Positions 9,980 to 18,345 of a DNA stretch of 64,000 bases are shown in pieces. Made by a program: the position numbers and the translations under genes. How positions within the stretch are numbered: the first letter of the stretch is position 1; each line of letters begins with the position of its first letter. The notes under the pieces are model-generated. The model was not told where the DNA came from, searched no databases, and was given only the letters and a program-made list of their open reading frames with translations. Source of the stretch: Pseudoalteromonas caenipelagi (GTDB lineage: Bacteria; Pseudomonadota; Gammaproteobacteria; Enterobacterales; Alteromonadaceae); contig NZ_JABBPG010000001.1 of NCBI RefSeq assembly GCF_013140855.1, positions 992,001-1,056,000 on the forward strand, read 5' to 3'.

Positions 9980-10325
9980 TTAAAATATATATTTCAGTTT
10001 TGCAGCAATATGCCTACCAGGCTGCGTATATTGGCTTAGGTTAGTGTCATTATCTTGCCCTACGACATCTGTAGATCTAGCAATGCATCAATCAGAGTCA
10101 TATTAGTTTGCGCAAAAATGCCCAGCATATCGGTATCAGCGCCAGAAAATGCCTTTTGCTGCTGGTTAGCAAAGCGCGTTTGCCCTGTAGCGTCTAATCG
10201 AGTTTTAAAGCGAGGACGCGTGGTGTCGTAGCGTTCAAAATCAAGCCCATACACTAGCTGCTTTGCAAAGCCGCCAGTCATAAGTTGTTTGTCTCAATCG
10301 TTTTGCACCCCAAATTTGCTGCTCA
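9980..10325 (-). pseudogene. Remnant of a TonB-dependent (probably haem) receptor
   Basis: Two separate pieces of a TonB receptor lie on the reverse strand. One is a mid-barrel fragment (10060-10281) with KQLVYGLDFERYDTTRPRF and later GIFAQ, which resembles the plug-barrel region of haem and transferrin-type receptors. The other is a C-terminal end, reading GQDNDTNLSQYTQPGRHIA then AAKLKYIF and a stop (TAA at 9982-9980); this aromatic-ending last strand is typical of outer-membrane receptors. The two pieces are in different frames and meet near 10075, so several hundred residues between them, and the whole N-terminal plug, are gone. It abuts an HmuV remnant and a HutZ-like gene, which is why I favour haem. 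Confidence 0.75.
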
Positions 10326-10334
10326 ACGCGCACT

Positions 10335-10654
10335 AAACTGATGTTATTAGATGAACCCACATGGCACTCGATATGCACTATCAGCATTTAACGCTATCCA
10401 GAGCCAAGCAGTTTGCTATGCAAGGTAATACTGTTGTTGCAGTATTACATGACTTAAACTTAACCTCTTTGTATGCTGATCGTGTACTGCTATTAAACCA
10501 AGGAAGTCTGAGTCATGATGGCAAACCACAAAAGGTTTTACAACACTCGGTTTTACGACCTATTTATAGGACGGACATGCAAATTACAATACACCCTAAT
10601 TATCAAATACCCATGATATTTTCTGAACCACAGCAAGGAGTAACTCATGCGTGA
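10335..10654 (+). pseudogene. Remnant of haem ABC transporter ATPase (HmuV type)
   Basis: Only the C-terminal third of an ABC ATPase is left. The Walker B/D-loop reads KLMLLDEPT at 10335-10361, then the frame shifts by one missing base at about 10362 and continues ALDMHYQH, VVAVLHDLNLTSLYADRVLLL and GSLSHDGKPQKVL, ending at 10654. The intact protein would read LLDEPTSALD; the serine codon has two bases instead of three. VLHDLNL(A/T)xxYAD is characteristic of HmuV/FecE-type ATPases. Walker A and the ABC signature are absent, so it cannot work. Its end overlaps the start of the HutZ-like gene by 8 bp, suggesting a former operon. Confidence 0.85.
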
Positions 10655-11396
10655 ACAAGCGGCCTTTGAAGCCCGAACTTTAGTCAGACAATCTAATGTT
10701 TGCGTTATTTCAACCATTTCAAAAAATCTGGCTGGTTACCCATTTGGTTCTGTTTCACCTTTTATGAGCGACAATGAAGGCCGACTAGTATTTTACATTG
10801 CAGGTATTGCACAACACTCACGTAACCTATCTGAAAACAGTAAAATGTGCGCTACCGTATTTGATGCCGCCGAACAAGGCGACCAAAATGCCCATGCACG
10901 GGTAACTCTGGTAGGCGACGCAGCTCCCGTGCCAAGTGCAGAGCAAGATGCACTTTTGGCCCGCTATGAACGCCAATACCCTGAGGCCATTAGCTACCGC
11001 CAAGCCCATGATTTCAAGTTGTGGCGTATGGAAATTAAACGCGTACGCTATATTGGTGGCTTTGGACATATTTTTTGGATTGAAAAAGACGAATGGCGAC
11101 AAGCGCAGCCACAATGGGATTTAAACGACGAAGCCAATATGGTTAACCATATGAATGACGACCACAGCGATGCTAACCGTCTGATCTTAAAGCTCACCCA
11201 CGGCATTGATACTAGTAACGTTACTATGACTACTATCGTCAGCGACGGCTGCTACTTGCGCGCTAACGAGAAAAACTATTATGTGCAATTTGAAAAGTTG
11301 TGTTTGGATAGCACCTGTGTACGTAAAGAACTGGTGAGACTAACAAAAGCTGCGAGAGAATTGTTAATTGACAATAAAGCGTCAAAAAACGTTTAA
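10647..11396 (+). CDS. HutZ/HugZ-family haem utilisation protein
   Basis: A 249-residue protein of the pyridoxamine-5'-phosphate-oxidase-like split-barrel fold with a C-terminal DUF2470-like domain. HugZ and HutZ of this family bind haem and are linked to its degradation in the cytoplasm. Seen here: N-terminal split barrel with TLVRQSNVCVISTIS and GYPFGSVSPF, the GGFGHIFWI motif near 141, and a C-terminal MVNHMNDDHSDANRLI stretch whose histidines are family-typical. It keeps a good ribosome site (AAGGAG, 7 bp before the ATG). The frame is intact although the transport genes beside it are broken. Confidence 0.88.
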   Translation: MREQAAFEARTLVRQSNVCVISTISKNLAGYPFGSVSPFMSDNEGRLVFYIAGIAQHSRNLSENSKMCATVFDAAEQGDQNAHARVTLVGDAAPVPSAEQDALLARYERQYPEAISYRQAHDFKLWRMEIKRVRYIGGFGHIFWIEKDEWRQAQPQWDLNDEANMVNHMNDDHSDANRLILKLTHGIDTSNVTMTTIVSDGCYLRANEKNYYVQFEKLCLDSTCVRKELVRLTKAARELLIDNKASKNV

Positions 11397-11448
11397 TTAC
11401 AAGAACATCCGTAATCTTTCGAATAAACCCTGTTCGTCTAAATGGAAT

Positions 11449-11490
11449 GAGATCCTGCAACAAGTTCGCAGCGACGAAGGTCAGGATCTC
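11449..11490. repeat. Short palindromic element
   Basis: GAGATCCTG (11449-11457) is exactly inverted at 11482-11490 (CAGGATCTC), with CGACGAAGGT before the second arm. A related string, CCTGACGAAGGTCAG, occurs at 19700-19714, so both may be copies of one dispersed intergenic repeat family. It lies after the HutZ-like gene and before a small membrane-protein gene on the other strand. Confidence 0.5.
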
Positions 11491-11611
11491 TTAATCGAGT
11501 TGATAATACTCGCTCAAAGTCCTTTAAAATTAAGAACTAGTCCGTGTATATAGCAGCCTCATTACCATAACATAATACAGAACCCTTAAGCCCCGCTTTG
11601 TAATACATACC

Positions 11612-11830
11612 TTAATCTCCGCCCCCGCTATCACCACCAGAGTCGTAAGAGTCAAAGTTTGTCGTTGAGCTAGACGAACGAGTCGAGCTGAACGAGCCAC
11701 CTTGAGAGGTATCAACAACCATAAAAAAAATACCCGCTACTATCAAAATTAACCCGAAGGTAAACTCCCCAAAAAAAACTTGATAAATGCCTAATACTGC
11801 ACACACAATCGCCGCGATTATCCGTCCCAT
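11612..11830 (-). CDS. Small two-helix membrane protein, Ser/Gly/Asp-rich tail
   Basis: A 72-residue protein starting MGRIIAAIVCAVLGIYQVFF. Two hydrophobic helices (about 3-20 and 25-42) are followed by a tail of Ser, Thr, Gly and Asp (SSTRSSSS, then DSGGDSGGGD at the end). The start is set by AAGGAG 8 bp before the ATG at 11830; an upstream in-frame extension of 21 residues lacks a ribosome site. I do not recognise the family. The low-complexity acidic tail would face one side of the inner membrane. Confidence 0.65.
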   Translation of the reverse strand: MGRIIAAIVCAVLGIYQVFFGEFTFGLILIVAGIFFMVVDTSQGGSFSSTRSSSSTTNFDSYDSGGDSGGGD

Positions 11831-11903
11831 ATTATTCGCTCCTTTGATTAAAACGGTCACTTTTTTCAGCCAAGACATCGTATTAAGTGTCAAAATTTAG
11901 ATG

Positions 11904-13001
11904 CTAATAGATATAACTTAATTCAGTATCTAATGCTGAATAGAGCAACGTTCTCAGCTCATCAAAACCTAACCCACCACTTTGATTGGTCATAAAAATA
12001 AGCACTTCGTCTTCGCTCATATTTCTATGAATGTATGCTCTAAAGCCAACCCAGTTCCCAGAATGCGCAACGATAAAAGGCGACTCATCATCAATCGACC
12101 AACCAAAGCCATAATGAGAAAGCGAACCGTCGTTTAGCACGGTTGGGGAAAATGCTTCACGCTGTAATGTCTCTGGTAAAAGTTGATGATCGCGTAACCC
12201 GTTATGCCATTTAAGCAAGTCATCCACGGTAGAATATACCGCTCCATCTCCTGTCACCCCTTCTAGGTGATACAAATCTTCTAATTCATCTTTAAACTGC
12301 CCATAGACTCTATTTTTGAAATCTTGATTTTTAGATAAAACAGTAAAAATACGCGTATTTTCCATGTGCAATGGTTGAAAGATATATTGTTTTGAAAACG
12401 CTTCTAATGATTGCTTTGATATATTTTCGACAAGGTGAGCTAGCACCACATAGCCTGTATTGCTGTATTCAAACTGACTCCCAGGGCTGAATTCTAAAGA
12501 GGGTGCATGCTTTGCAAATAACACCATCATATCTTGATTGGTAAAATCTCTTTCATCCCAATACTTATCGGTTAATTCCTCATAGTCCACCATACCTGAG
12601 GTGTGCGTCAGTAGGTGCCTAATAGTGACATTTTTATAGGGAAATTTTGGTAAGTAATGACTGACCCGTTCATCATAGTTAAGCTTGCCTTGATGATGAA
12701 GTAGCATAATCGCCATGGCGGTAAACTGCTTAGATACAGAGCCCAGATTAAAAGCAGAGTGAGTGAGTAGCTTATCAGCTCTATTGGGGTGAACCTTCCC
12801 TATTGTTTTTTTAAATATCACCTTTCCTTTACGCGAAAACAAAAAGCTCCCGCTAACTTGGCCACTATCGCCCAAAACATCCAGCTGTTGTTCTAGTGCC
12901 TTTAATTTTTCACGCTCAGTCACTGTGGCGGCAAAACTCGTGCTCGAAAAAGCGGATAAATAAAAAAAACATAAAACGACAATGGCCAATACCCTTTTCA
13001 T
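11904..13001 (-). CDS. Secreted serine hydrolase, beta-lactamase (class C/AmpC-like) family
   Basis: A 365-residue exported protein of the beta-lactamase/D-Ala-D-Ala carboxypeptidase-like fold. A signal peptide (MKRVLAIVVLCFFYLSAFSS, cut near AATV) precedes the catalytic domain. The active-site Ser-x-x-Lys is in LGSVSKQFTAM, the Tyr-x-Asn in FEYSNTGYVVL, and the third motif is HSGNW. All three are intact, so an esterase or peptidase activity is likely; the substrate cannot be inferred and resistance function should not be assumed. A second, unrelated-in-detail member lies at 41936-43120. Confidence 0.88.
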   Translation of the reverse strand: MKRVLAIVVLCFFYLSAFSSTSFAATVTEREKLKALEQQLDVLGDSGQVSGSFLFSRKGKVIFKKTIGKVHPNRADKLLTHSAFNLGSVSKQFTAMAIMLLHHQGKLNYDERVSHYLPKFPYKNVTIRHLLTHTSGMVDYEELTDKYWDERDFTNQDMMVLFAKHAPSLEFSPGSQFEYSNTGYVVLAHLVENISKQSLEAFSKQYIFQPLHMENTRIFTVLSKNQDFKNRVYGQFKDELEDLYHLEGVTGDGAVYSTVDDLLKWHNGLRDHQLLPETLQREAFSPTVLNDGSLSHYGFGWSIDDESPFIVAHSGNWVGFRAYIHRNMSEDEVLIFMTNQSGGLGFDELRTLLYSALDTELSYIY

Positions 13002-13053
13002 ACAATCATCCTTGCGATTTAATTCTTAATTTTTCTTATTTTAAGTCGATAAA

Positions 13054-13356
13054 CTACGCAGTCTTTTCATAACTGGCAATAATCGTCGTATTTGCGACGG
13101 ACGAGTCAAAATACCTTGCCTTTACAGCCAAATAATCAGAGTCTGAAAAAAAGCTATCCGCTGCATTTTGGTTTGGAAAGTGAATAGTAAAAACGCGATT
13201 AATCGGCTCATCAACTTGAGAAAGTAACACTTCAGATACCCTAAAATCAAACCCAAAACCGCCTCCATACTGGTTTAATATCGGTTTCATTGCACGGCGG
13301 TAATCTGAATAAACTTCATCATTTGACACTTCCAACCCAACTAAAAACTCATACAT
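13054..13356 (-). CDS. DUF1330-like small alpha/beta-barrel protein
   Basis: A 100-residue cytoplasmic protein, MYEFLVGLEVSNDEVYSDYR, with the pattern of DUF1330 dimeric ferredoxin-like barrels: a Tyr-rich first helix, PILNQYGGGFGFDF, then RVFTIHFPN and DSDYLAVKARYF. No reaction is established for this group. It stands alone between the serine hydrolase and an oppositely oriented lipoprotein gene. Confidence 0.7.
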   Translation of the reverse strand: MYEFLVGLEVSNDEVYSDYRRAMKPILNQYGGGFGFDFRVSEVLLSQVDEPINRVFTIHFPNQNAADSFFSDSDYLAVKARYFDSSVANTTIIASYEKTA

Positions 13357-13517
13357 ACACTACACTCCATTACGATAGTTCGGACCTAGAAAACATGATT
13401 GTCTATCAACTAAACCATTACTGCTACTAAAAACTACAGATTACTTACATTCCACCAACTGCGTTTTAAACTAACCCGTGTAAACTATCACTCCCATTTA
13501 TTAAGACTCAGTTAGCA

Positions 13518-14726
13518 ATGAAACGTACTCTTCTCGCAATTTTAGCAGCCTCATTATTTAACCTAGGCTGTCACGGCCTTCAAAATCAGCCCAATAGATT
13601 CGCCTCTAAAGATAAGCCTACAATTAGAGTGGCTACGTTCAACGTTAGTATGGAAGCAACGAACTATAAATTGACTGATAACCTCGATGCATCTGGCAAC
13701 GCTTTAACTACGGCATTGCAAAGTGACCAATTCAAGCAAATTAATAACATTGCTCAAATAATTCAACGTACACGCCCCGATGTGGTTTTGCTCAATGAAT
13801 TTGATTACATCGCCGACCCTGAACAAGGGATTAATCTATTTAAAAATAGATATTTAGAAGTATCACAAAATGGCTTTGACCCCATCACCTACCCTTATGT
13901 TTACCTAGCCCCAGTAAACACAGGAGTCAAGACGCCTATAATGGGCGAAAATGCACGATTAACGCATTTTGGTTTTGGCCATTATCCCGGCCAATATGGC
14001 ATGGTGTTACTGTCTAAATTTCCAATTGATTTTGACAATGTGCGTACCTTCCAGCATTTCCTATGGCAAGACATGCCCAATCATTTAATGCCTACAAAGC
14101 AAGACGGAAACAGCTGGTATGCTCAAAATGAGCGTGACATTATGCACCTTTCTTCTAAATCTCATTGGGATGTGCCAGTTAAAATATGTGACCAACAAAT
14201 CAATATACTCGCCAGCCACCCCACTCCCCCCGTGTTTGATGGTCCAGAAGACAGAAATGGGCGACGCAATCACGATGAAATTAGACTGTGGAAAGACTAT
14301 ATCAGCGAAACTGGTAATAACTACTTATATGATGATAAAGGAAAAAAAGGCGGATTTAGCGGTCAATCATTCGTTATTTTGGGCGATTTAAACGCCAGCT
14401 CAGTTGATGGTGATGCACACCCCAAAGCCATCAGCCAGCTACTTAAGCATCCACGTATAAACAACTATTTGGCCCCAACCTCAAATGGCGGTTTGTTAAA
14501 TAAGCCACAAAACCCACATGCAGCATCTCACACGGCTCACTGGGGCATGAGAGCAGACTATGTGCTGCCATCAGCTGATTTAACGCTCACCAACAGTGGT
14601 GTATTTTGGCCAGCAAAAGATGAAGATGGGGCTGAATTAGTCGCAGACAGAAGCGCGTCTTCTGATCATCGATTGGTATGGGTGGACATTGAGCTGCAAG
14701 TGGATAAGTCACAATGTGCGCTTTAA
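13518..14726 (+). CDS. Lipoprotein of the endonuclease/exonuclease/phosphatase family
   Basis: A 402-residue exported protein with a lipobox (ASLFNLGC, Cys18). The EEP fold is shown by RVATFNVSMEATN, RPDVVLLNEFDY (metal-binding Glu), the GDLNASSVDGDAHP Asp-x-Asn motif and a C-terminal SSDHRLVWVDIEL containing the catalytic His. The family includes phosphodiesterases and nucleases; large inserts around 130-190 and the surface location fit a phytase-like or nuclease-like phosphodiesterase, but the substrate is unknown. It is a different branch from the sphingomyelinase-like EEP gene at 54924. Confidence 0.85.
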   Translation: MKRTLLAILAASLFNLGCHGLQNQPNRFASKDKPTIRVATFNVSMEATNYKLTDNLDASGNALTTALQSDQFKQINNIAQIIQRTRPDVVLLNEFDYIADPEQGINLFKNRYLEVSQNGFDPITYPYVYLAPVNTGVKTPIMGENARLTHFGFGHYPGQYGMVLLSKFPIDFDNVRTFQHFLWQDMPNHLMPTKQDGNSWYAQNERDIMHLSSKSHWDVPVKICDQQINILASHPTPPVFDGPEDRNGRRNHDEIRLWKDYISETGNNYLYDDKGKKGGFSGQSFVILGDLNASSVDGDAHPKAISQLLKHPRINNYLAPTSNGGLLNKPQNPHAASHTAHWGMRADYVLPSADLTLTNSGVFWPAKDEDGAELVADRSASSDHRLVWVDIELQVDKSQCAL

Positions 14727-14734
14727 AGTCAGCT

Positions 14735-14800
14735 TGTAATGCAAGTTTAAAGACTTGCATTACAGTCACTAAAATAACGAGCAGGATATTGCTCGTTATT
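14735..14800. repeat. Two adjacent hairpins in the 14727-15154 gap
   Basis: TGTAATGCAAGT (14735-14746) pairs with 14753-14764, and AATAACGAGCA (14773-14783) pairs with 14790-14800, each with a 6-nt loop. They directly follow the EEP lipoprotein gene and probably end its transcript, although neither is followed by a proper T-run. The rest of the 428-bp gap is AT-rich and holds only a promoter for the next gene. Confidence 0.55.
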
Positions 14801-15061
14801 CAACTAAAAGTTAAAATTTTCAGTTGCCTTGGGAAGAAATTATAAATCCCTTAAAGAAATTATCGCATGAGATAAAGCAAAACATTAATGCTATTAATCA
14901 AACACATTATACTTTCTTTATGCAACCTGTAATATTTTACACATATAAATCCGATTTCAAATAAAATATAATAGGAAAAGAGTAAATTTAAAACCCCTCC
15001 ACCAATTTAAACCTACAAAACCAGAAATCACCCATTTAATTTTTATAAAAACAATACTTGC

Positions 15062-15090
15062 TTGACCCTCGCAATTTGTATTGATATAAA
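15062..15090 (+). promoter_or_regulatory. Sigma-70-like promoter upstream of the secreted 206-aa protein
   Basis: TTGACC (15062-15067) and TATAAA (15085-15090) are exactly 17 bp apart, 65 bp before the next gene's ATG. Confidence 0.6.
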
Positions 15091-15154
15091 AACTTAAAAC
15101 GTCAAAGCATTTTAATAACAATGTAATAATAAATATAAAGTAATAAGGATAATT

Positions 15155-15775
15155 ATGAAACTTTTAACTATGCTCGCAATTAGTTCACTAACCGCGCTTT
15201 CTTTCAATGCCGCTGCTGCCGGAGATCAAAAAGTAAATTGTAAAACGACTACTCAGAACATACCTTACTATTACGGCTGGGCCAGTTGCTGGGCCTCGGG
15301 CAGGTTCATGCAAGAGCACGTTAGTAGAAGTGCGACACAGTGGTATACGATTAGCGAGACAGTATATGAGAATGGTCAGTGGAACACGTACCAATGTAGT
15401 GACACTTTGACCAGTGTTGCTTACGACACTGTGACGCAAGAATCTTGTGAATACACGCCTTTAGCTGTTATTAGAGAACACCTGATAACAGAACGATATG
15501 ACTCTCGAACAGGCACGACTTATTATAAAACTGGCGTTGTTGTGGCTGATTTCAACTACAGTGACCGTGACGGTCAAGTACAAAAGGTGGAAAAATGGGT
15601 TGGTGGTGTAAGCACGGCAAAAAGTCATGTTGATATAACCTCTCCAACCACTGTTAGATTACGAGTAACAGATAACGATGGAAATGTGACAGACACTTCA
15701 AGAACGGTTAGCCCGCCAATGATCCAGCAATGTAGCCGAGGCGGAATGATGATCATCTGCGATATGGATTTCTAA
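15155..15775 (+). CDS. Secreted protein of unknown function with C-terminal Ig/PKD-like part
   Basis: A 206-residue protein with a clear signal peptide (MKLLTMLAISSLTALSFNAA, cut after AAA). The N-terminal half has many Tyr, Trp and several cysteines; the C-terminal half (VRLRVTDNDGNVTDTSRTVS) reads like a PKD or Ig-like strand pattern, and the last residues contain a cysteine pair. The start follows an AAGGAT site. I do not recognise a family. Confidence 0.75.
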   Translation: MKLLTMLAISSLTALSFNAAAAGDQKVNCKTTTQNIPYYYGWASCWASGRFMQEHVSRSATQWYTISETVYENGQWNTYQCSDTLTSVAYDTVTQESCEYTPLAVIREHLITERYDSRTGTTYYKTGVVVADFNYSDRDGQVQKVEKWVGGVSTAKSHVDITSPTTVRLRVTDNDGNVTDTSRTVSPPMIQQCSRGGMMIICDMDF

Positions 15776-15798
15776 TCACAGAGTTATTGTACGTTTGA

Positions 15799-15828
15799 CT
15801 AAAGTTACGCTAACTTTAGCGGTATTTT
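15799..15828 (+). terminator. Intrinsic terminator after the 206-aa secreted protein
   Basis: CTAAAGTTA (15799-15807), loop CGC, TAACTTTAG (15811-15819), followed by CGGTATTTTT. The T-run starts six bases after the stem, so it is of moderate quality. Confidence 0.6.
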
Positions 15829-15885
15829 TATATATAAATGCCTATTACCCAAAGCATTAATTATGAATTTTGCTATTTTAGCGCT

Positions 15886-15918
15886 AGTAAAAACCCGAGT
15901 TTAACTCGGGTTTTTACT
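15886..15918. terminator. Bidirectional terminator after ffh
   Basis: A perfect 15-bp stem, AGTAAAAACCCGAGT (15886-15900) and ACTCGGGTTTTTACT (15904-15918), with a 3-nt loop and a T-run inside the 3' arm on both strands. It ends ffh, whose stop is at 15932, and can also stop readthrough from the plus strand. Confidence 0.9.
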
Positions 15919-15931
15919 AAATAGTTATCTA

Positions 15932-17311
15932 TTAAAACTTAGGTCCACCGCCGCCCATCATGCCAGGTGGTAACATGCCTTTCATGCCGCGCATCATTTT
16001 CATCATGCCGCCTTTGCCTTTCATCTTCTTCATCATTTTTTGCATTTGCGTAAATTGCTTCAGCAACTTGTTGATGTCTTGCACTTGTGTACCAGAACCA
16101 GCCGCAATACGCTTTTTGCGTGAACCTTTGATGATTTCAGGGCGCTCGCGCTCTTTTGGTGTCATTGAGCTGATGATTGCTTCCATTTGGTTAAAGGTTT
16201 TATCACCCACTTGACCTTTTACTGCATCGGGTAAGTTATTCATGCCCGGTAGCTTTTCCAGCATCGACATCATGCCGCCCATATTTTTCATTTGGCGTAG
16301 CTGCTCAGCAAAATCTTCGAGTGTAAAACCGTCACCTTTAAAGACTTTTTCTGCCACTTTGGCAGCTTTGTCTTTATCAACTTTCATCTCAACTTCTTCG
16401 ATAAGCGACAGTACGTCGCCCATACCTAAAATACGAGAAGCAATACGGTCTGGGTGGAAAGGTTCTAACGCGTCAGTGCGCTCACCCACACCAATAAACT
16501 TGATTGGTTTGCCAGTAATATGACGAATTGACAACGCCGCACCACCACGGGCATCACCATCGGTTTTGGTCAAAATCACACCGGTCAGCGGTAACGCCTC
16601 GTCAAATGCTTTGGCTGTGTTCGCCGCATCTTGACCCGTCATTGAGTCCACAACAAACAACGTTTCAATTGGATTAATGGCGCTGTGTAGTGCTTTAATC
16701 TCATCCATCATGTCGTTGTCTACGTGCAAACGACCAGCGGTATCAACAAGCACTACATCAATGAATTTTTTCTTCGCGTGGCTAATTGCGTTGGTAGCAA
16801 TGTCTACAGGCTTTTGTGAAATGTCACTTGGGAAGAATTCAACATCTACTTCACTGGCCAATGTTTCAAGCTGTTTAATTGCCGCTGGACGGTATACGTC
16901 GGCACTGACCACAAGCACAGATTTTTTCTTGCGCTCTTTTAAAAACTTAGCCAATTTACCAATACTGGTGGTTTTACCCGCACCTTGCAAACCCGCCATC
17001 ATCACAATAGCAGGAGGTTGTGCCGCTAAGTTAAGCTCTTCATTAGATTCGCCCATGGCTTTTTCAAGCTCTTCGCGAACAATTTTAATGAATACCTGAC
17101 CTGGACTTAAGCTTTTGGTGACCTCAACGCCAACCGCTCGCTCTTTTACTTGTTTAACAAACTCACGAACCACAGGTAATGCGACATCGGCCTCAAGCAG
17201 CGCCATACGTACTTCGCGCAGAGTCTCTTTAATATTATCTTCGGTTAGGCGGCCCCTGCCGCTGATGTTTTTTAGCGTTTTACCTAAACGTTCCTGGAGG
17301 TTTTCAAACAT
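15932..17311 (-). CDS. ffh: Signal recognition particle protein Ffh (SRP54)
   Basis: Ffh binds 4.5S RNA and signal sequences and delivers ribosomes to FtsY at the membrane. The 459-residue protein has the N domain (1-90), the G domain with P-loop GLQGAGKTT, DTAGRLHVD and TKTDGDARGGAAL, and the C-terminal methionine-rich M domain ending MMKKMKGKGGMMKMM and PGMMGGGGPKF. Start and length are as expected. Confidence 0.98.
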   Translation of the reverse strand: MFENLQERLGKTLKNISGRGRLTEDNIKETLREVRMALLEADVALPVVREFVKQVKERAVGVEVTKSLSPGQVFIKIVREELEKAMGESNEELNLAAQPPAIVMMAGLQGAGKTTSIGKLAKFLKERKKKSVLVVSADVYRPAAIKQLETLASEVDVEFFPSDISQKPVDIATNAISHAKKKFIDVVLVDTAGRLHVDNDMMDEIKALHSAINPIETLFVVDSMTGQDAANTAKAFDEALPLTGVILTKTDGDARGGAALSIRHITGKPIKFIGVGERTDALEPFHPDRIASRILGMGDVLSLIEEVEMKVDKDKAAKVAEKVFKGDGFTLEDFAEQLRQMKNMGGMMSMLEKLPGMNNLPDAVKGQVGDKTFNQMEAIISSMTPKERERPEIIKGSRKKRIAAGSGTQVQDINKLLKQFTQMQKMMKKMKGKGGMMKMMRGMKGMLPPGMMGGGGPKF

Positions 17312-17477
17312 GTATTAGGTTCCAATAAATCGTAATTGCTTAGCATTATACTGATATGGCCCCGACTAATACAGTGTTCAAGTGCATACAAAGTTTCTTT
17401 TTGGAAAGTCTATGCAAGAAGCAGTGCTTAAAATACAATAGCTTTTATAAAGGAAATTTATTAGTGGGCACACTTTA

Positions 17478-18284
17478 ATGTTGATTGTTAGCTTGTCTTT
17501 ATTTGCCAGCCTGTTTTATGTACTCGCAACGGGTCACGTTTTATCGAGACTATTTCATAAAGAAGGGCCAAGCCAAAAGCTTACAATTATTTTAAGTACG
17601 CTGGCAATTTTGTCTCATATGTTGTTGCTAGTAAACTCTGTATTCACCAACGATGGGCAAGATCTAAGTACCGTGAATGTGGCCTTGCTCACCTGCTGGG
17701 TTATTGTGGTCAGTGTTACTACCGTCTCATTGAAATTTCCTGCAACCTTATTACTGCCTGTGGTGTATGGCTTTGCGGCGCTACTGTTAGTGGCCAGTAT
17801 ATTTATTCCGCACCATATTATAATGCAAACCATCAATGTCGATTTAGGACTTGTGGTACACATTTCGCTGTCACTATTGGCTTATTGTGTGCTTATTATT
17901 GCAACCCTCTATGCCGTACAATTCTTTTATATTGATAACCGACTCAAACACAAAGATTTAGCCATTATGCACAGTCACCTGCCACCACTTATGCAAGTTG
18001 AAAGGCAGCTGTATCAACTACTCACCATAGGCACCGCATTGCTTACGTTAGCGCTTGTGTCTGGGTTTGTATTTTTAGATGGCATGTTCGCTAATGAGTT
18101 TATTCACAAAACGGTATTGTCGTTAGTGGCGTGGACTATATTTGCTGCTGCAACCTTAGGGCATCATAAATTTGGCTGGCGTGGCAAAGCTGTGGTAGTT
18201 TCAATCATGACTGCTTCAGGATTGATTACATTGGCTTATTTTGGCAGCCGATTTATTCAAGAGGTCATCCTAGGGAAGTTTTAG
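17478..18284 (+). CDS. ypjD: YpjD/CcsA-like inner-membrane protein
   Basis: A 268-residue polytopic membrane protein (about eight helices) of the cytochrome c assembly (CcsA/CcmC-like) family. E. coli ypjD, also called corE, has the same position between ffh and the corB-type gene. Family marks here are HISLSLLAYCVL and the C-terminal HHKFGWRGKAVV. It is divergent from ffh and 61 bp before the CorB gene. The E. coli pair corB/corE has been linked to magnesium/cobalt export; a true haem role is not shown. Confidence 0.85.
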   Translation: MLIVSLSLFASLFYVLATGHVLSRLFHKEGPSQKLTIILSTLAILSHMLLLVNSVFTNDGQDLSTVNVALLTCWVIVVSVTTVSLKFPATLLLPVVYGFAALLLVASIFIPHHIIMQTINVDLGLVVHISLSLLAYCVLIIATLYAVQFFYIDNRLKHKDLAIMHSHLPPLMQVERQLYQLLTIGTALLTLALVSGFVFLDGMFANEFIHKTVLSLVAWTIFAAATLGHHKFGWRGKAVVVSIMTASGLITLAYFGSRFIQEVILGKF

Positions 18285-18345
18285 CTTGACTCTTATCGCC
18301 AGCTAACGCTTAATACACGTTCGTAAGTTTGAAAGGGATCCACTG

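Noticed and set aside
11904..13001. Reading the serine hydrolase as an antibiotic-resistance beta-lactamase
   Set aside because: Only the general fold motifs are visible; the family is mostly esterases and peptidases.
16677..17099. 140-codon plus-strand ORF over ffh
   Set aside because: Antisense to the highly conserved G domain of Ffh; a shadow frame.
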